Positions 17,548 to 26,754 are shown, counted from the first letter of the stretch. The stretch is DNA of 62,708 nucleotides from an uncultured Oleiphilaceae bacterium (GCA_913060665.1 CAJXUY010000023.1:1-62708); one strand, 5' to 3'. Made by a program: numbers and translations. Notes: generated from the letters alone by a model not told the origin.

Positions 17548-18056
17548 GATTTATCCCCTTCCTGAATCAGTGTTTTTACGACATCCCTTATCTTGTCTAT
17601 ATCGCCACTACGGAACCCTTGGTGTACCCCTCTTAGGTTTCCATTCTGGTCGATTAAATAAGAGGTTGGCATACCGGATAATTGATATTTTTGTGGTGTA
17701 CTGCCTGTGGTATCGGTTAACACCGGATAGTTAACCGGGTACTTTTGAAGAAATCGCTTTCCATCTTCAGGGTTTTCATCCAGGTTAATGGCGATCACTT
17801 CAAACTTATCTTCGCCTAGCTCATTACGTAACGTGTTCAGTAACGGGAGCGACTGACGACAAGGGCCACACCAAGACGCCCAAAAATCGAGATACACGAC
17901 TTTTCCTCGATACTGTTCCAGTGCTTTCTCCTGCCCAGAATAAATATCAGGCAGACTAAAAGCAGGAGCAGGTTCATTTACAGACTCCGCCCAGCTATTG
18001 CTAACCACAACGGTAAGCAATAACCACAGCGAAACTAACGACTTCAATTTCAGCAT
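17544..18056 (-). CDS. TlpA-family periplasmic thioredoxin
   Basis: Membrane-exported thiol:disulfide reductase of 170 residues. Signal peptide/anchor MLKLKSLVSLWLLLTVVVSN, then an AhpC/TSA-thioredoxin fold with the redox motif WCGPC at 62-66 and a cis-Pro in GMPTSYLID. LDFWASWCGPCRQSLPLLN is typical of TlpA/ResA, which keep heme-binding or metal-binding cysteines reduced in the periplasm. I chose the ATG with GGAG 6 nt upstream; a GTG 21 nt earlier is possible. In this operon its likely clients are the c-type cytochrome (CXXCH motifs) and/or the CGC tail of the overlapping downstream lipoprotein. Confidence 0.9.
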   Translation of the reverse strand: MLKLKSLVSLWLLLTVVVSNSWAESVNEPAPAFSLPDIYSGQEKALEQYRGKVVYLDFWASWCGPCRQSLPLLNTLRNELGEDKFEVIAINLDENPEDGKRFLQKYPVNYPVLTDTTGSTPQKYQLSGMPTSYLIDQNGNLRGVHQGFRSGDIDKIRDVVKTLIQEGDKS

Positions 18057-18079
18057 ACGACTCTCCAATCGGATCACGC

Positions 18080-19381
18080 TTATGTAAACAGGGGAATATC
18101 ATCAATGGCGACGGGGTATAGTTTATCGAGCGCTGTACCTGCTAGCCCCGTCACACGCCTTAGTGCTTTATGAATATGTGCTGGGGTAATTAAGATACCG
18201 TTATCATCAAACGCCAACGTAGAAGGGTTAACTTTTCGAGCACCGTATAAGTCATCTGTGCCACCAATCACTCGATCACCTGTAATGCCTGCTCCCATTA
18301 CAATCATGCTAGTGACATTCCAGTGATCTTTACCACCGGCGCCAACCAAATCACCGGAGTCTCGGGTATAACCATTATAAAAAGGCGTTCGACCAAAATC
18401 AGAACCAATCAAGATGGTGGTACGGTCTTGAATGCCCTGCCGCTCTAGTTCGGTCCATAGGTGGTTTACGCCATCTAACAGGCTATCAAGACTGCTGGTT
18501 TGACTGTTGTCATGATTACCATGAGTGTCAAAGCCTCCCACATTAAGGTTTGCAGATACAGAAAGCCCAGCAGCAAACGCGGCTGCTGCCATTTCTGCCT
18601 GACCTTTCAAACCACTGGAAATTGGGCTGGGCAACTTCTGAACAATTTGATCAAGGCTGTCTGTACCCGATCGAGCAGACAGTAACTCATTCAATTTCTT
18701 ACGCCTTTTGCCCAACACCTCTGTCGAACTCTGGCGGCTTAAGCTGGCTATTTGAGCTTTCTCAATAAGGTCATACACACCGTCCTCATGATAGCGATCA
18801 GTGTTTCCTGGACTTGGTTCATTAGGGAACGCCAACTCACTAAAGTTACCGCTGCCCGAAACTCGTGAAGCACTCACAATGGAGTCAGTGAAGTCATAAC
18901 CACCATTACTAATATAAGACATGGCCTTATTAGGTGCTGCAGAGGCTGCAATCATTGCGGCAAGACTGGGATTCCCCATATCACTCTTACCACTCCAGAC
19001 AAACCGGCTACCTACCGAGTGGCTGTTAGTACCGGTGTCGATGCCGTTAATAACCTGCATTCGGCCCGAGTGACGAGTAAAAAACTCCGCCAATGTATCA
19101 TCTACCGGTGCCGTTATTGTGTCGGCATAAGGCGCATAATTAATATTACCTGCAGATCGTATAGCGGCTGTAGCAAAGTTGTTAACCGGCCCTCTCCCAT
19201 CACTACGCAGTGCATTCCCCTTTGGGTCACACAGGCTAGTTGGGTCCCACCCTCCACTCGCATTCACCATGACCCAAAAGCGATTAGGGTCTGCTGCGGC
19301 ACTCAATGGCGTGCTCACGATCGGCAAACTCAAACTCATCCCAGTTGCCGCCAGTGCTTTCAAAAAATATCTACGGTTCAT
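18080..19381 (-). CDS. DUF1501 family exported protein
   Basis: A 433-residue exported protein. N-terminus MNRRYFLKALAATGMSLSLP resembles a Tat/Sec signal (RRYFLK), processed near LSAAA. The rest fits DUF1501, an alkaline-phosphatase/sulfatase-like fold without assigned enzyme activity: VNASGGWDPTSLCDP near the start, NVGGFDTHGNHD in the middle and TILIGSDFGRTPFYN with GGKDHWNVTSMIVMGAGI near the end. DUF1501 genes are regularly paired with cytochrome-type DUF1592/DUF1549 genes in other phyla, as here (26 bp downstream of one). AAGGAG precedes the ATG. Role unknown. Confidence 0.85.
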   Translation of the reverse strand: MNRRYFLKALAATGMSLSLPIVSTPLSAAADPNRFWVMVNASGGWDPTSLCDPKGNALRSDGRGPVNNFATAAIRSAGNINYAPYADTITAPVDDTLAEFFTRHSGRMQVINGIDTGTNSHSVGSRFVWSGKSDMGNPSLAAMIAASAAPNKAMSYISNGGYDFTDSIVSASRVSGSGNFSELAFPNEPSPGNTDRYHEDGVYDLIEKAQIASLSRQSSTEVLGKRRKKLNELLSARSGTDSLDQIVQKLPSPISSGLKGQAEMAAAAFAAGLSVSANLNVGGFDTHGNHDNSQTSSLDSLLDGVNHLWTELERQGIQDRTTILIGSDFGRTPFYNGYTRDSGDLVGAGGKDHWNVTSMIVMGAGITGDRVIGGTDDLYGARKVNPSTLAFDDNGILITPAHIHKALRRVTGLAGTALDKLYPVAIDDIPLFT

Positions 19382-19407
19382 AATTCATTTCTCCTTTGAC
19401 AGACGGC

Positions 19408-21723
19408 TTATTCATACAGGAATCGGTAATCGGCAAACATGTAAGTTAATACGCCCGTCCATGACCGGATCACATAATTTTCGTCCAGTCTGATTTGCTC
19501 TTCAGAAGGAAAGCTTTCACCTGTTTCAGGGTGATATCGTAATCTGCAACGCCAATCTAGATAAGTGCTCACTTCGCCCTCCTCTAGAAGGCTTTGTCCT
19601 TGGGTCCAGATATTGGAAAACAGATCATAAGTACGGGAAACCTGAGCAGAACCTTCATCTACACGCTCCCCAAAAAAGACCCAGTGTAAATGCACAATAT
19701 TCTGCTTTATAGCACTGATAGCCGCATCATTTACTATACCGTCAGCATCAAGTGGAGCCATATCCATCGCAACAAACGGGAATAAGTTCCTTTGCGCTCT
19801 CGGATAAAACAAGTCTTTTGTCGCTACATCGCAGGCCACCTGCGTTGCCATAAGTCTCTGGGTTGATGACATCAAACCATTAGGTTGAGTAATTCGAGTG
19901 GTTACTGAGTCTGAGTCAATACCACCATAAATCTGATTATAGTCTCCACCCTCTTTACTCAAATTAGAGGTACTTGAATTCTCCATCCAACGGAAACCGG
20001 TAACCGCCTCAATTTTTCGGTCAAGCATTTCAGGGGTCAAGAGGCGAGCACTACCTACAATATCAGCACTATGTCCCGTTGCTGCAGAAGCTCGATAGTA
20101 AGGACTCAGTAATATACCTTTGATCGCCACTTTCAAATTATAATTTGAATCGGTGAAGTCTTTTTCAATAGTACCAAAGTGAAACCGTTGCGCCGCATAA
20201 GCTGACTTTTCGTCATCAGAAGCGCTCTCTGAAGGTATTGGTAGTGGGCTATCTCCAGTTAGTCCGGTATATAGTATCTTAACCATTGCTTTAACAAACC
20301 GAGGGTCTTTCGCAATAGCTTTGCCTAACCATTGCAAAGACTTATCCACATTACCTGATAACGGCATCACCTCTCCGTTGAAACCACGAGGTTGGATATC
20401 GCTTGGCCAGCCATCAGACGATAAACGACTGGGGCGATATCGGCCCCGGTCATCCCAGTTCTGGAATGATGCAGCCACTGGATCCATCACATCATGACAC
20501 CCAGTACAGCCAGGGTTATCCAGCGTAGGGGTCGTACTCACCAAGTCAATCGCTTCGTCAGGTCTATTACCTTGAATAGCTAATATATCAGTATCTAAAA
20601 ATATCTCGAAAACCTTGCGAGAGCGGTGACGATTTAGATTAGTATCGGTCGTTGGAAAACGATTCAAAAACATCGCTGACGTTAGTAGGCCCGCATGAGG
20701 AATACCCGGTATACGTATTTCTCTGAAATCATTAGGGTCTTCTGGATAACTAGCATCCAAAGGCGCGTCTAATGCATCAAAAGCAACCTGCCCTTGAACA
20801 CCATATGCTTGAGCAGAGTACCGGTTCGCCAGCGTATAATCTGCGGTCAGAATTTCAGTAAAGGGTCGGTTATTCTTAACCACATGTACAATTAATCGAT
20901 GTGCCTCTTGCGATACTGCATCATTGGTACTGTTTCGTAGCCAATAATATAGGTCTCGCTCTGGCCCTGCCATTGATGTATCGAGCCCAAGGTCTCTATG
21001 CCAACGTCGCTCAGGATAATCTCCACTATCTAACAGGTTGACGGCATCTTCATTCGGCAAATATTTATCCTGATGAAGCACATCATTAAATATCTCCATC
21101 AACCGATCATAAAACGCATCAGTAGCCATATACGTATCAATCGCTTGCGATAAACCTGTTTCCCCCGAACTTTCGGCCTGAGAAAGCTGAGCATCAGTTG
21201 GGAGTTCCCCAGTTAAGCTTAATGACGTGCGATAGAGCGATTTGCTGACATCTTCGAGCTCAACTCCTTCAAGCGAACACGCAGAAGACGCCACACTTTG
21301 AGCGTTAAACCCGCTATTAAACGCTGCAATGATGTATTCTGCTGTTTTTTCGGAGCAATCCAAGCCGCAACTTTCAACACCACCAATCGGCATAGTAGTG
21401 GCAATACGGTTGGTCAGCGTGTCGATATCGCCGCAGGTCGCACAACCAATCAGCGATGTCCCACTTGCGGTACCATAGCCTGCACTACCGTGGCACGATG
21501 AACATTGCTGTCCGTAAAGCTGTTGCCCCTCAACAGAAAACGCCCCTTGAACCGATGCGGTTGAGAGTGTTGCACAGGCTAAGCCTGACGAAGATTGCTC
21601 TTCGCCGCTATACTCTCCACAGCCCGCTAAAAAAACACTCACGGCAATCGTTTTTATCAGCCGTGGCCACTGGCACAGCGTTTTAATGATGGTACTAGGT
21701 ATCTTACTCGCTATACCCTTCAT
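19408..21723 (-). CDS. c-type cytochrome lipoprotein with DUF1592/DUF1588-like domains
   Basis: First gene of the operon. Predicted 771-residue lipoprotein: basic N-terminus, hydrophobic helix and lipobox LAGC (Cys35). A cytochrome c module follows with heme motif CSSCH (74-78) and a candidate distal ligand Met111 in TTMPIGG. Extra cysteines (CATC and CGLDC) may form disulfides or an additional site. The large C-terminal region follows the planctomycete/myxobacterial DUF1592-DUF1588 plan, including TADYTLANRYSA, PHAGLLTSAMFLNRFP and a second CXXCH (CTGCHDVMDP, 406-410). The start ATG has GAGGAGAGG just upstream; the GTG five codons earlier is less likely. A possible -10 box (TATAAT) lies about 40 bp upstream of the ATG. 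Electron partner and substrate unknown. Confidence 0.8.
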   Translation of the reverse strand: MKGIASKIPSTIIKTLCQWPRLIKTIAVSVFLAGCGEYSGEEQSSSGLACATLSTASVQGAFSVEGQQLYGQQCSSCHGSAGYGTASGTSLIGCATCGDIDTLTNRIATTMPIGGVESCGLDCSEKTAEYIIAAFNSGFNAQSVASSACSLEGVELEDVSKSLYRTSLSLTGELPTDAQLSQAESSGETGLSQAIDTYMATDAFYDRLMEIFNDVLHQDKYLPNEDAVNLLDSGDYPERRWHRDLGLDTSMAGPERDLYYWLRNSTNDAVSQEAHRLIVHVVKNNRPFTEILTADYTLANRYSAQAYGVQGQVAFDALDAPLDASYPEDPNDFREIRIPGIPHAGLLTSAMFLNRFPTTDTNLNRHRSRKVFEIFLDTDILAIQGNRPDEAIDLVSTTPTLDNPGCTGCHDVMDPVAASFQNWDDRGRYRPSRLSSDGWPSDIQPRGFNGEVMPLSGNVDKSLQWLGKAIAKDPRFVKAMVKILYTGLTGDSPLPIPSESASDDEKSAYAAQRFHFGTIEKDFTDSNYNLKVAIKGILLSPYYRASAATGHSADIVGSARLLTPEMLDRKIEAVTGFRWMENSSTSNLSKEGGDYNQIYGGIDSDSVTTRITQPNGLMSSTQRLMATQVACDVATKDLFYPRAQRNLFPFVAMDMAPLDADGIVNDAAISAIKQNIVHLHWVFFGERVDEGSAQVSRTYDLFSNIWTQGQSLLEEGEVSTYLDWRCRLRYHPETGESFPSEEQIRLDENYVIRSWTGVLTYMFADYRFLYE

Positions 21724-22145
21724 TGATCCTCTCCTCACCTTGGTTATCCATTTCGGTGCAAATTATATGTGATCGCTTTTTATATTTTGAAATGTCTCTT
21801 TTTTGCGACTTATCATTTTTCAGCCTTTTACGGCTATCTGGTGAGCATATTTATCGTAAAAGAGGTGGCAAAGAACCCAGTAGGCACTCATTTTGTTAGC
21901 TATCGCACAAAAAGCACCATCTAGGTCAAGGGAAATGAAGGGTGGTTCTCAGAAAAGGAGATTACGAAAGACTATAGCTGTGTAATAATTACTTACATTT
22001 CATATCATTAGCACACACATGCCCTGCACTAATTAACAGATAACCGGTAGAGATTACACATCAAGCTACTCTGGATGAATGGTTTTCGATCGAAAAAATG
22101 ACGTTTATTATTAATGGTGATGGTTCGGCTAAGGGTCGCCCCCAT
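21724..22145. other. Upstream region of the redox operon
   Basis: 422 bp without a gene, downstream of cobC and upstream of the cytochrome gene (both minus strand). It contains a perfect 14-bp palindrome TTTTCGATCGAAAA at 22083-22096 and a possible minus-strand promoter at 21762-21791. Nothing else is recognised. Confidence 0.5.
21762..21791 (-). promoter_or_regulatory. Possible sigma-70 promoter of the redox operon
   Basis: Read on the minus strand: -10 TATAAT and a weak -35 TTCAAA with 18-bp spacing. The -10 ends 39 bp before the cytochrome-gene ATG. Confidence 0.35.
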
Positions 22146-22760
22146 TTAAAGGCGAGGCTGATGAAATACGAGATTGGATGTTGCCGGAAAGTCATCAAAG
22201 TGGGTGACACGAATCCTGCTTATATTGGCATAAGGGACTTCGACCCGCCAAAGTGCGTTTAACGGCATTTCAAGTATTTTATTGATCACCGCTCTAATCA
22301 CACCTCCATGGCAAACCAACAGAACATGTTGCCCTTGATGCTCGTTCAACAGACCTAACCAATGGCCTTCTACGCGCGCAATAAACGCATCCAGTGTCTC
22401 GCCATCGGGAGGCGAAAATTGAGTCGGGTCACGCCAGTAGGCTTCTAGTTCTCCAGGGTACGCCACCATAACTTGCTCAGGACTCATGCCTTCCCATCGA
22501 CCAAACCCTATTTCCTGAAACCCTGCAACTTCCTTGTATGGCAGCCCTAGACTCTCAGACAGTTGCGACGCAAACTCCGAACATCGCCTTAGAGGTGAAC
22601 TAACAATCTGCTGCCAAGAGCTATGATCACCAACAGATGTGTGCATTTGACTCCATCCATCGTCAGTAAGTGGGTCATCCTGACTACCTCTCAGGAGTCG
22701 CCCACCAACAGGCTCTCCATGACGCAACAAATCAATAATCGTTTCTTTATAAGTACTCAT
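22146..22760 (-). CDS. cobC: Histidine phosphatase, probable alpha-ribazole phosphatase (CobC)
   Basis: Cytosolic histidine-phosphatase-superfamily enzyme of 204 residues. The catalytic RHG motif is in DLLRHGEPVGG (about 13-15), SSPLRRCSEFA supplies the second arginine, and the second histidine lies in LLVCHGGVIRAV. In cobalamin synthesis CobC removes phosphate from alpha-ribazole-5'-phosphate. The assignment to CobC rests on the neighbouring cobT and cobU in the same direction; by motif alone it could be another phosphoglycerate-mutase-like phosphatase. GAG precedes the ATG. Confidence 0.8.
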   Translation of the reverse strand: MSTYKETIIDLLRHGEPVGGRLLRGSQDDPLTDDGWSQMHTSVGDHSSWQQIVSSPLRRCSEFASQLSESLGLPYKEVAGFQEIGFGRWEGMSPEQVMVAYPGELEAYWRDPTQFSPPDGETLDAFIARVEGHWLGLLNEHQGQHVLLVCHGGVIRAVINKILEMPLNALWRVEVPYANISRIRVTHFDDFPATSNLVFHQPRL

Positions 22761-22829
22761 TTACCGCTCAATTATTTTTCTGGAAGCCCAATGCTAGATG
22801 TCTACAAGACCTGCCAATGGGTTGGCTCT

Positions 22830-23879
22830 TCACCCCGCTTGTACTTCAGCCTCTTCAAAGGTTGCCATATTAGCATGCAAGGCTAACGCTGAATCAATAA
22901 TAGGCAGGCAGATAGCTGCACCACTGCCTTCTCCTAATCTCATCTCCAACGATAATAGAGGCGTAACCGCTAACTGCTGCAATACTCGCTGATGACCTTT
23001 TTCTGCCGATTGATGCGAAAACAATAACCATTCTTTAAGCTCTGGGCGCAGCTTACAGGCAACTAAAGCGGAAGCGGTTGCGATAAAACCATCAACCAAA
23101 GAGGGTATCCCTTTTTGGGCCGCCGCAATATAAGCACCTGCCAGCGCCGCAATCTCGAACCCGCCGACCTTGCGCAGCACCTCAAGAGGTTGCAGCAAGG
23201 GTTGATGTTTCGCTAATGCGCTTGCTATCACCTTAGTTTTATGAACAATCGCCTGCTCATCTAACCCCGTTCCTGCACCGACTAACACTTCTGCATTCAG
23301 GTTAAGTAAAGCACAACTTAGCGCGGTTGCTGAGGTAGTGTTCGCAATTCCCATTTCACCGCCAATAAATAGCCTTGTTTCACTCGCAATCACCTCATTG
23401 ATAACGTGTCGACCAATGGCCAGCGCGTCTAGGCATTGTGATTCAGTCATAGCCGGTTGATCGGCAAAATTGGCCGTGCCATATGCCACGGCACAATCAA
23501 CAACCCCTTCTATTCCCGTTACGCTATTGGCAGTACCCGCATTGACGATATGTAGCGCAGCCCCTTGATGCTTGGCAAGAACACTAATAGCGGCGCCTCC
23601 TCGGGCAAAATTCTTCACCATTTCTACCGTCACCGCCTGAGGAAAAGCAGATACCCCCTCTACAGCAACCCCATGATCGGCGGCAAAGATCGCTATAGAA
23701 GTTTTTTGAGCAACCAATTCTGGCTTTTCTGCGCCTTGCCAGCCTGCAAATTTAATCGCCAGCCGCTCAAGCTGGCCAAGTGACCCTGGCGGTTTGGTTA
23801 AAACACCCTGCCGACGTTCCGCTTGCTGTATCGACGTTAGATTAATCTCAGCTAAAGGGGCTTCAAACCAATGTGACAT
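22830..23879 (-). CDS. cobT: Nicotinate-nucleotide--dimethylbenzimidazole phosphoribosyltransferase (CobT)
   Basis: Makes alpha-ribazole-5'-phosphate from nicotinate mononucleotide and 5,6-dimethylbenzimidazole for the lower ligand of cobalamin. Length 349 matches CobT. Family hallmarks are visible: TKPPGSLGQLERLAIKFAGWQG near the start, IFAADHGVAVEGVSAFPQAVT, GEMGIANTTSATAL, and the C-terminal MRLGEGSGAAICLPI with the catalytic Glu in LGEGSGA. GAGAG precedes the ATG. It lies between cobC (69 bp) and cobU (63 bp) in one probable operon. cobS, usually in the same cluster, is not here. Confidence 0.95.
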   Translation of the reverse strand: MSHWFEAPLAEINLTSIQQAERRQGVLTKPPGSLGQLERLAIKFAGWQGAEKPELVAQKTSIAIFAADHGVAVEGVSAFPQAVTVEMVKNFARGGAAISVLAKHQGAALHIVNAGTANSVTGIEGVVDCAVAYGTANFADQPAMTESQCLDALAIGRHVINEVIASETRLFIGGEMGIANTTSATALSCALLNLNAEVLVGAGTGLDEQAIVHKTKVIASALAKHQPLLQPLEVLRKVGGFEIAALAGAYIAAAQKGIPSLVDGFIATASALVACKLRPELKEWLLFSHQSAEKGHQRVLQQLAVTPLLSLEMRLGEGSGAAICLPIIDSALALHANMATFEEAEVQAG

Positions 23880-23942
23880 AGTTAACTCTCATTTATACTC
23901 TTCGTATTCGTATACTCAATGACATAATCGCTTAATGTTGCG

Positions 23943-24455
23943 CTATGGTTTAAGTCTCTGCGCAATGCCTGCCGTTACAAACGTCACTTGATCACTTTGA
24001 GCAGCCAGCGCCTGATGTAACCACCCGGCTTCATCAATAAATCTCCGCGCTAACGCATTGTCAGGAACAATACCCTGACCTACTTCGTTGCTCACTAGAA
24101 TCACCTGGCCCGGTAGCAAACCATAACACTCTAATAAAGATTGTTTCTGTAGTTCAAAAAATGTTGCATCATCCCTGCACAGTAAATTGCTTAGCCACAG
24201 TGTTAAACAGTCCACCAGTATCACTCGCCCATCTTTCGCATTAGCCTGAAGTGCTCTTGCCAGATACAGTGGTTCTTCTAATGTATTCCAATGAGCCGGT
24301 CGGTCACCTATATGTCTTGCAATGCGTTCATTCATTTCATCATCATAGGCTTGAGCCGTTGCGATATAAAGCACGTCATACTGTGTGGCAGCTGCTCTCT
24401 GCTCGGCCAGGCGAGTTTTGCCTGATCTCGCACCACCCAGAATAAGCTCTTTCAT
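23943..24455 (-). CDS. cobU: Adenosylcobinamide kinase/guanylyltransferase (CobU/CobP)
   Basis: Bifunctional enzyme that phosphorylates adenosylcobinamide and then attaches GMP, activating it for lower-ligand joining. The 170-residue RecA-like protein starts with LGGARSGKTRLAEQ (Walker A), has a conserved RIARHIGDRPAHWNTLEEP segment that contains the guanylylated His, and VSNEVGQGIVPDNALARRF near the C-terminus. Length is normal for CobU. CGGAGA precedes the ATG. First gene of the cobUTC unit; no cobalamin riboswitch is visible in the 160-bp gap upstream. Confidence 0.95.
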   Translation of the reverse strand: MKELILGGARSGKTRLAEQRAAATQYDVLYIATAQAYDDEMNERIARHIGDRPAHWNTLEEPLYLARALQANAKDGRVILVDCLTLWLSNLLCRDDATFFELQKQSLLECYGLLPGQVILVSNEVGQGIVPDNALARRFIDEAGWLHQALAAQSDQVTFVTAGIAQRLKP

Positions 24456-24616
24456 TTTATCTCCGATTCAAACCGTCTAATGACTCAATATAATCGCAGA
24501 GCATCATAATTTTTTTAAGGAATCACTGTAAAGTTGTTTTGGGTATTTAATGGCGATATGCTCTTCTATATTATGCTGTAATCGAACCACCACTCTTTTT
24601 TTGATAAGGATAAAAA

Positions 24617-25747
24617 ATGCCAGCGTTATTACCCAATGTTGATCCCGATGGACTATTAGAATATTCCGTTGTATTTACTGATCGGTCGCTCAATCACATG
24701 TCCAAAACCTTTCAATCTGTGATGACCGATATTTCAAGTACGCTCAAGAATGTCTACCAAGCAGAGTCTGTAGTTGTAGTTCCAGGCGGTGGAACCTATG
24801 GGATGGAGTCCGTTGCCAGACAATTTGCCAACGATAAAAAATGCCTTATTATTCGAAATGGCTGGTTTAGTTATCGCTGGACCCAAATATTGGAGATGGG
24901 CAAAATCGCCCAAGAATCCATTGTACTAAAAGCACGTAAAACCTCTAACGCCAGCGATGCGCCGTTTGCACCTGCTCCGATTGACGATGTTATTGCAACC
25001 ATCAAAGCAGAAAAGCCCGAAATAGTATTTGCACCACATGTTGAGACCTCTTCCGGTATCATCCTACCTGATGATTACATCAAAGCGATTGCAGATGCCG
25101 TTCATTCTGTGGGCGGCCTATTTGTGCTGGACTGCATTGCGTCTGGTACTTTATGGGTAGACATGAAAAAAACCGGCGTTGATGTGTTGATTAGCGCACC
25201 ACAAAAAGGTTGGAGTTCATCCCCCTGCAGTGCATTAGTGATGCTCAGCCAACAAGCAAGGCAAGCGATAGACAATACCACCAGTAGCAGCTTTGCCTGT
25301 GATTTACGCAAGTGGCTACAAATTATGGAAGCCTATGAAAATGGAGGCCATGCTTATCATGCCACTATGCCCACAGATGCATTAACGACGTTCCGTGACA
25401 CCATGAAAGAAACGCAGGCATATGGTTTTGACAAAGTGCGCGCCGAACAACAAGAACTAGGTGATCGTGTTCGCACACTGCTCGCGAGCAAAGGAGTTAA
25501 AAGTGTTGCCGCAGAAGGATTTGAAGCACCTGGTGTTGTGGTGAGCTATACCGCTGATGCAGCGATGCAGAATGGCAAAAAGTTTCTCGATCTTGGTCTG
25601 CAAATAGCGGCAGGCGTTCCACTGCAATGTGATGAACCTACAGACTTTCAAACGTTTAGGCTTGGACTGTTTGGTTTAGATAAACTGCACAATATTGACC
25701 GTACGGTAGCACACTTGAACAGTGCGCTTGATCAGATAGTCGGTTAA
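24617..25747 (+). CDS. Class V aminotransferase (alanine/serine-glyoxylate type)
   Basis: PLP-dependent fold-I enzyme of 376 residues. The cofactor loop reads VVVVPGGGTYGMESVARQF, the aspartate that binds the pyridine nitrogen is in GGLFVLDCIASGTLW, and the Schiff-base lysine is in ISAPQKGWSSSPCS. The arrangement matches the alanine-glyoxylate/serine-pyruvate aminotransferase branch of class V. The true amino donor is uncertain. AAGGA precedes the ATG. It is a single gene with its own terminator, divergent from cobU. Confidence 0.85.
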   Translation: MPALLPNVDPDGLLEYSVVFTDRSLNHMSKTFQSVMTDISSTLKNVYQAESVVVVPGGGTYGMESVARQFANDKKCLIIRNGWFSYRWTQILEMGKIAQESIVLKARKTSNASDAPFAPAPIDDVIATIKAEKPEIVFAPHVETSSGIILPDDYIKAIADAVHSVGGLFVLDCIASGTLWVDMKKTGVDVLISAPQKGWSSSPCSALVMLSQQARQAIDNTTSSSFACDLRKWLQIMEAYENGGHAYHATMPTDALTTFRDTMKETQAYGFDKVRAEQQELGDRVRTLLASKGVKSVAAEGFEAPGVVVSYTADAAMQNGKKFLDLGLQIAAGVPLQCDEPTDFQTFRLGLFGLDKLHNIDRTVAHLNSALDQIVG

Positions 25748-25777
25748 TACACCATCAGCCTTTGGCAACACAAAAAA

Positions 25778-25804
25778 ACCCGTATCAAGTGATACGGGTT
25801 TTTT
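25778..25804. terminator. Bidirectional terminator
   Basis: ACCCGTATCA-AG-TGATACGGGT, flanked by an A-run on the left and T6 on the right. It serves both the aminotransferase gene (plus) and the convergent PEP-CTERM gene (minus). Confidence 0.92.
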
Positions 25805-25866
25805 AGGTCGCTAGGAAAGCAATCTATGCTATCCAAACAGTACTTCCATTAACAATAGCAGAAAGA

Positions 25867-26754
25867 TTACTTAGCGAACTTACGACGAGCACCAAAGCCT
25901 GCAAGTCCAAGACCTAATAAAGCAATCGAAGCTGGCTCTGGAACAGTGCTCTGCTGAATAGTTTCCTGAACTTTGATGTCAACAAACGCCGCTGTAAAAG
26001 AATCCGCAGTTAAGCCACCAGCACGAAGTTGGCTAAGATCCCAAACCGCGCCACCCGTTGCGAGTGCAAGATCTCCATAATGATTCCAGCTTGCGCCTGC
26101 ATCCCAACCTCTAATCGCACTTCCACAAGTAGAGAAGCCGCCGCTGCCATCAGCCTTATAAGCGGTACCAGAACTATCCATACCAAGTGCAGAACTTCCG
26201 TCTTGACAGCTAATTCTAACATTTAGAACCGCATTCAATAACGCGTTTTTGCCTGCTAACGCTGCATCTATAACACTGTAATTTAGAGAGTTATCAGCTG
26301 TATCCCTATCTTCATCTGTCACCAAAATAATATTAGTAACCGAGTTCGCCTGACCAGTGTAGCCTAATGCTGTATCGATACCTGAGTAACCATCCTCAAA
26401 TCCGCCACTTAATGTCAGGCTGCCTGTAGCAGTAGCATATTGAGCAGCATCACCAAACTCTTGGATACCTGCAGTGCCTGCATCCATATCATGAGCATGA
26501 CCCAGCAAGTGAGATCCAGCACCACCAAATCCAACCAAACCATATTGTGCGCTAAATGTATCTGTTCCTGCCTCTACAGCAAGCGCAGAGTCTAGCGAGC
26601 TAATCATTCCACCTAACCATCCGTGCTCTCCACCCATAGAACCGGACTCATCAACAACTGAAATGATATCAGTAGTAATAGGTACAGCAAATGCAGGTGC
26701 AGAGATCGTAGCAGTCGCCACTAAAATAGCCTTACTTAACTTAGATAAATTCAT
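25867..26754 (-). CDS. von Willebrand factor A protein with PEP-CTERM sorting signal
   Basis: Exported 295-residue protein. Sec signal ending SAPAFAVP (about residue 24); vWA domain with MIDAS motif VVDESGSMGG (D-x-S-x-S) near residue 34 and a later TDEDRDTAD. The C-terminus VPEPASIALLGLGLAGFGARR is a textbook PEP-CTERM tail: PEP motif, hydrophobic helix, Arg cluster. Such proteins are processed by an EpsH-type exosortase and usually linked to exopolysaccharide biofilm; no exosortase gene is in the window. Many Gly and Ala residues and paired cysteines in the middle. AAGGA 10 nt upstream of the ATG. Confidence 0.88.
   Translation of the reverse strand: MNLSKLSKAILVATATISAPAFAVPITTDIISVVDESGSMGGEHGWLGGMISSLDSALAVEAGTDTFSAQYGLVGFGGAGSHLLGHAHDMDAGTAGIQEFGDAAQYATATGSLTLSGGFEDGYSGIDTALGYTGQANSVTNIILVTDEDRDTADNSLNYSVIDAALAGKNALLNAVLNVRISCQDGSSALGMDSSGTAYKADGSGGFSTCGSAIRGWDAGASWNHYGDLALATGGAVWDLSQLRAGGLTADSFTAAFVDIKVQETIQQSTVPEPASIALLGLGLAGFGARRKFAK

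Noticed and set aside
18500-19500. Plus-strand open readings antisense to the DUF1501 gene
   Set aside because: They have no ribosome sites or family features and mirror the codon pattern of the well-supported minus-strand gene.
24456-24616. Cobalamin riboswitch upstream of cobU
   Set aside because: The gap is only 160 bp and no B12-box-like segment could be seen on the minus strand.
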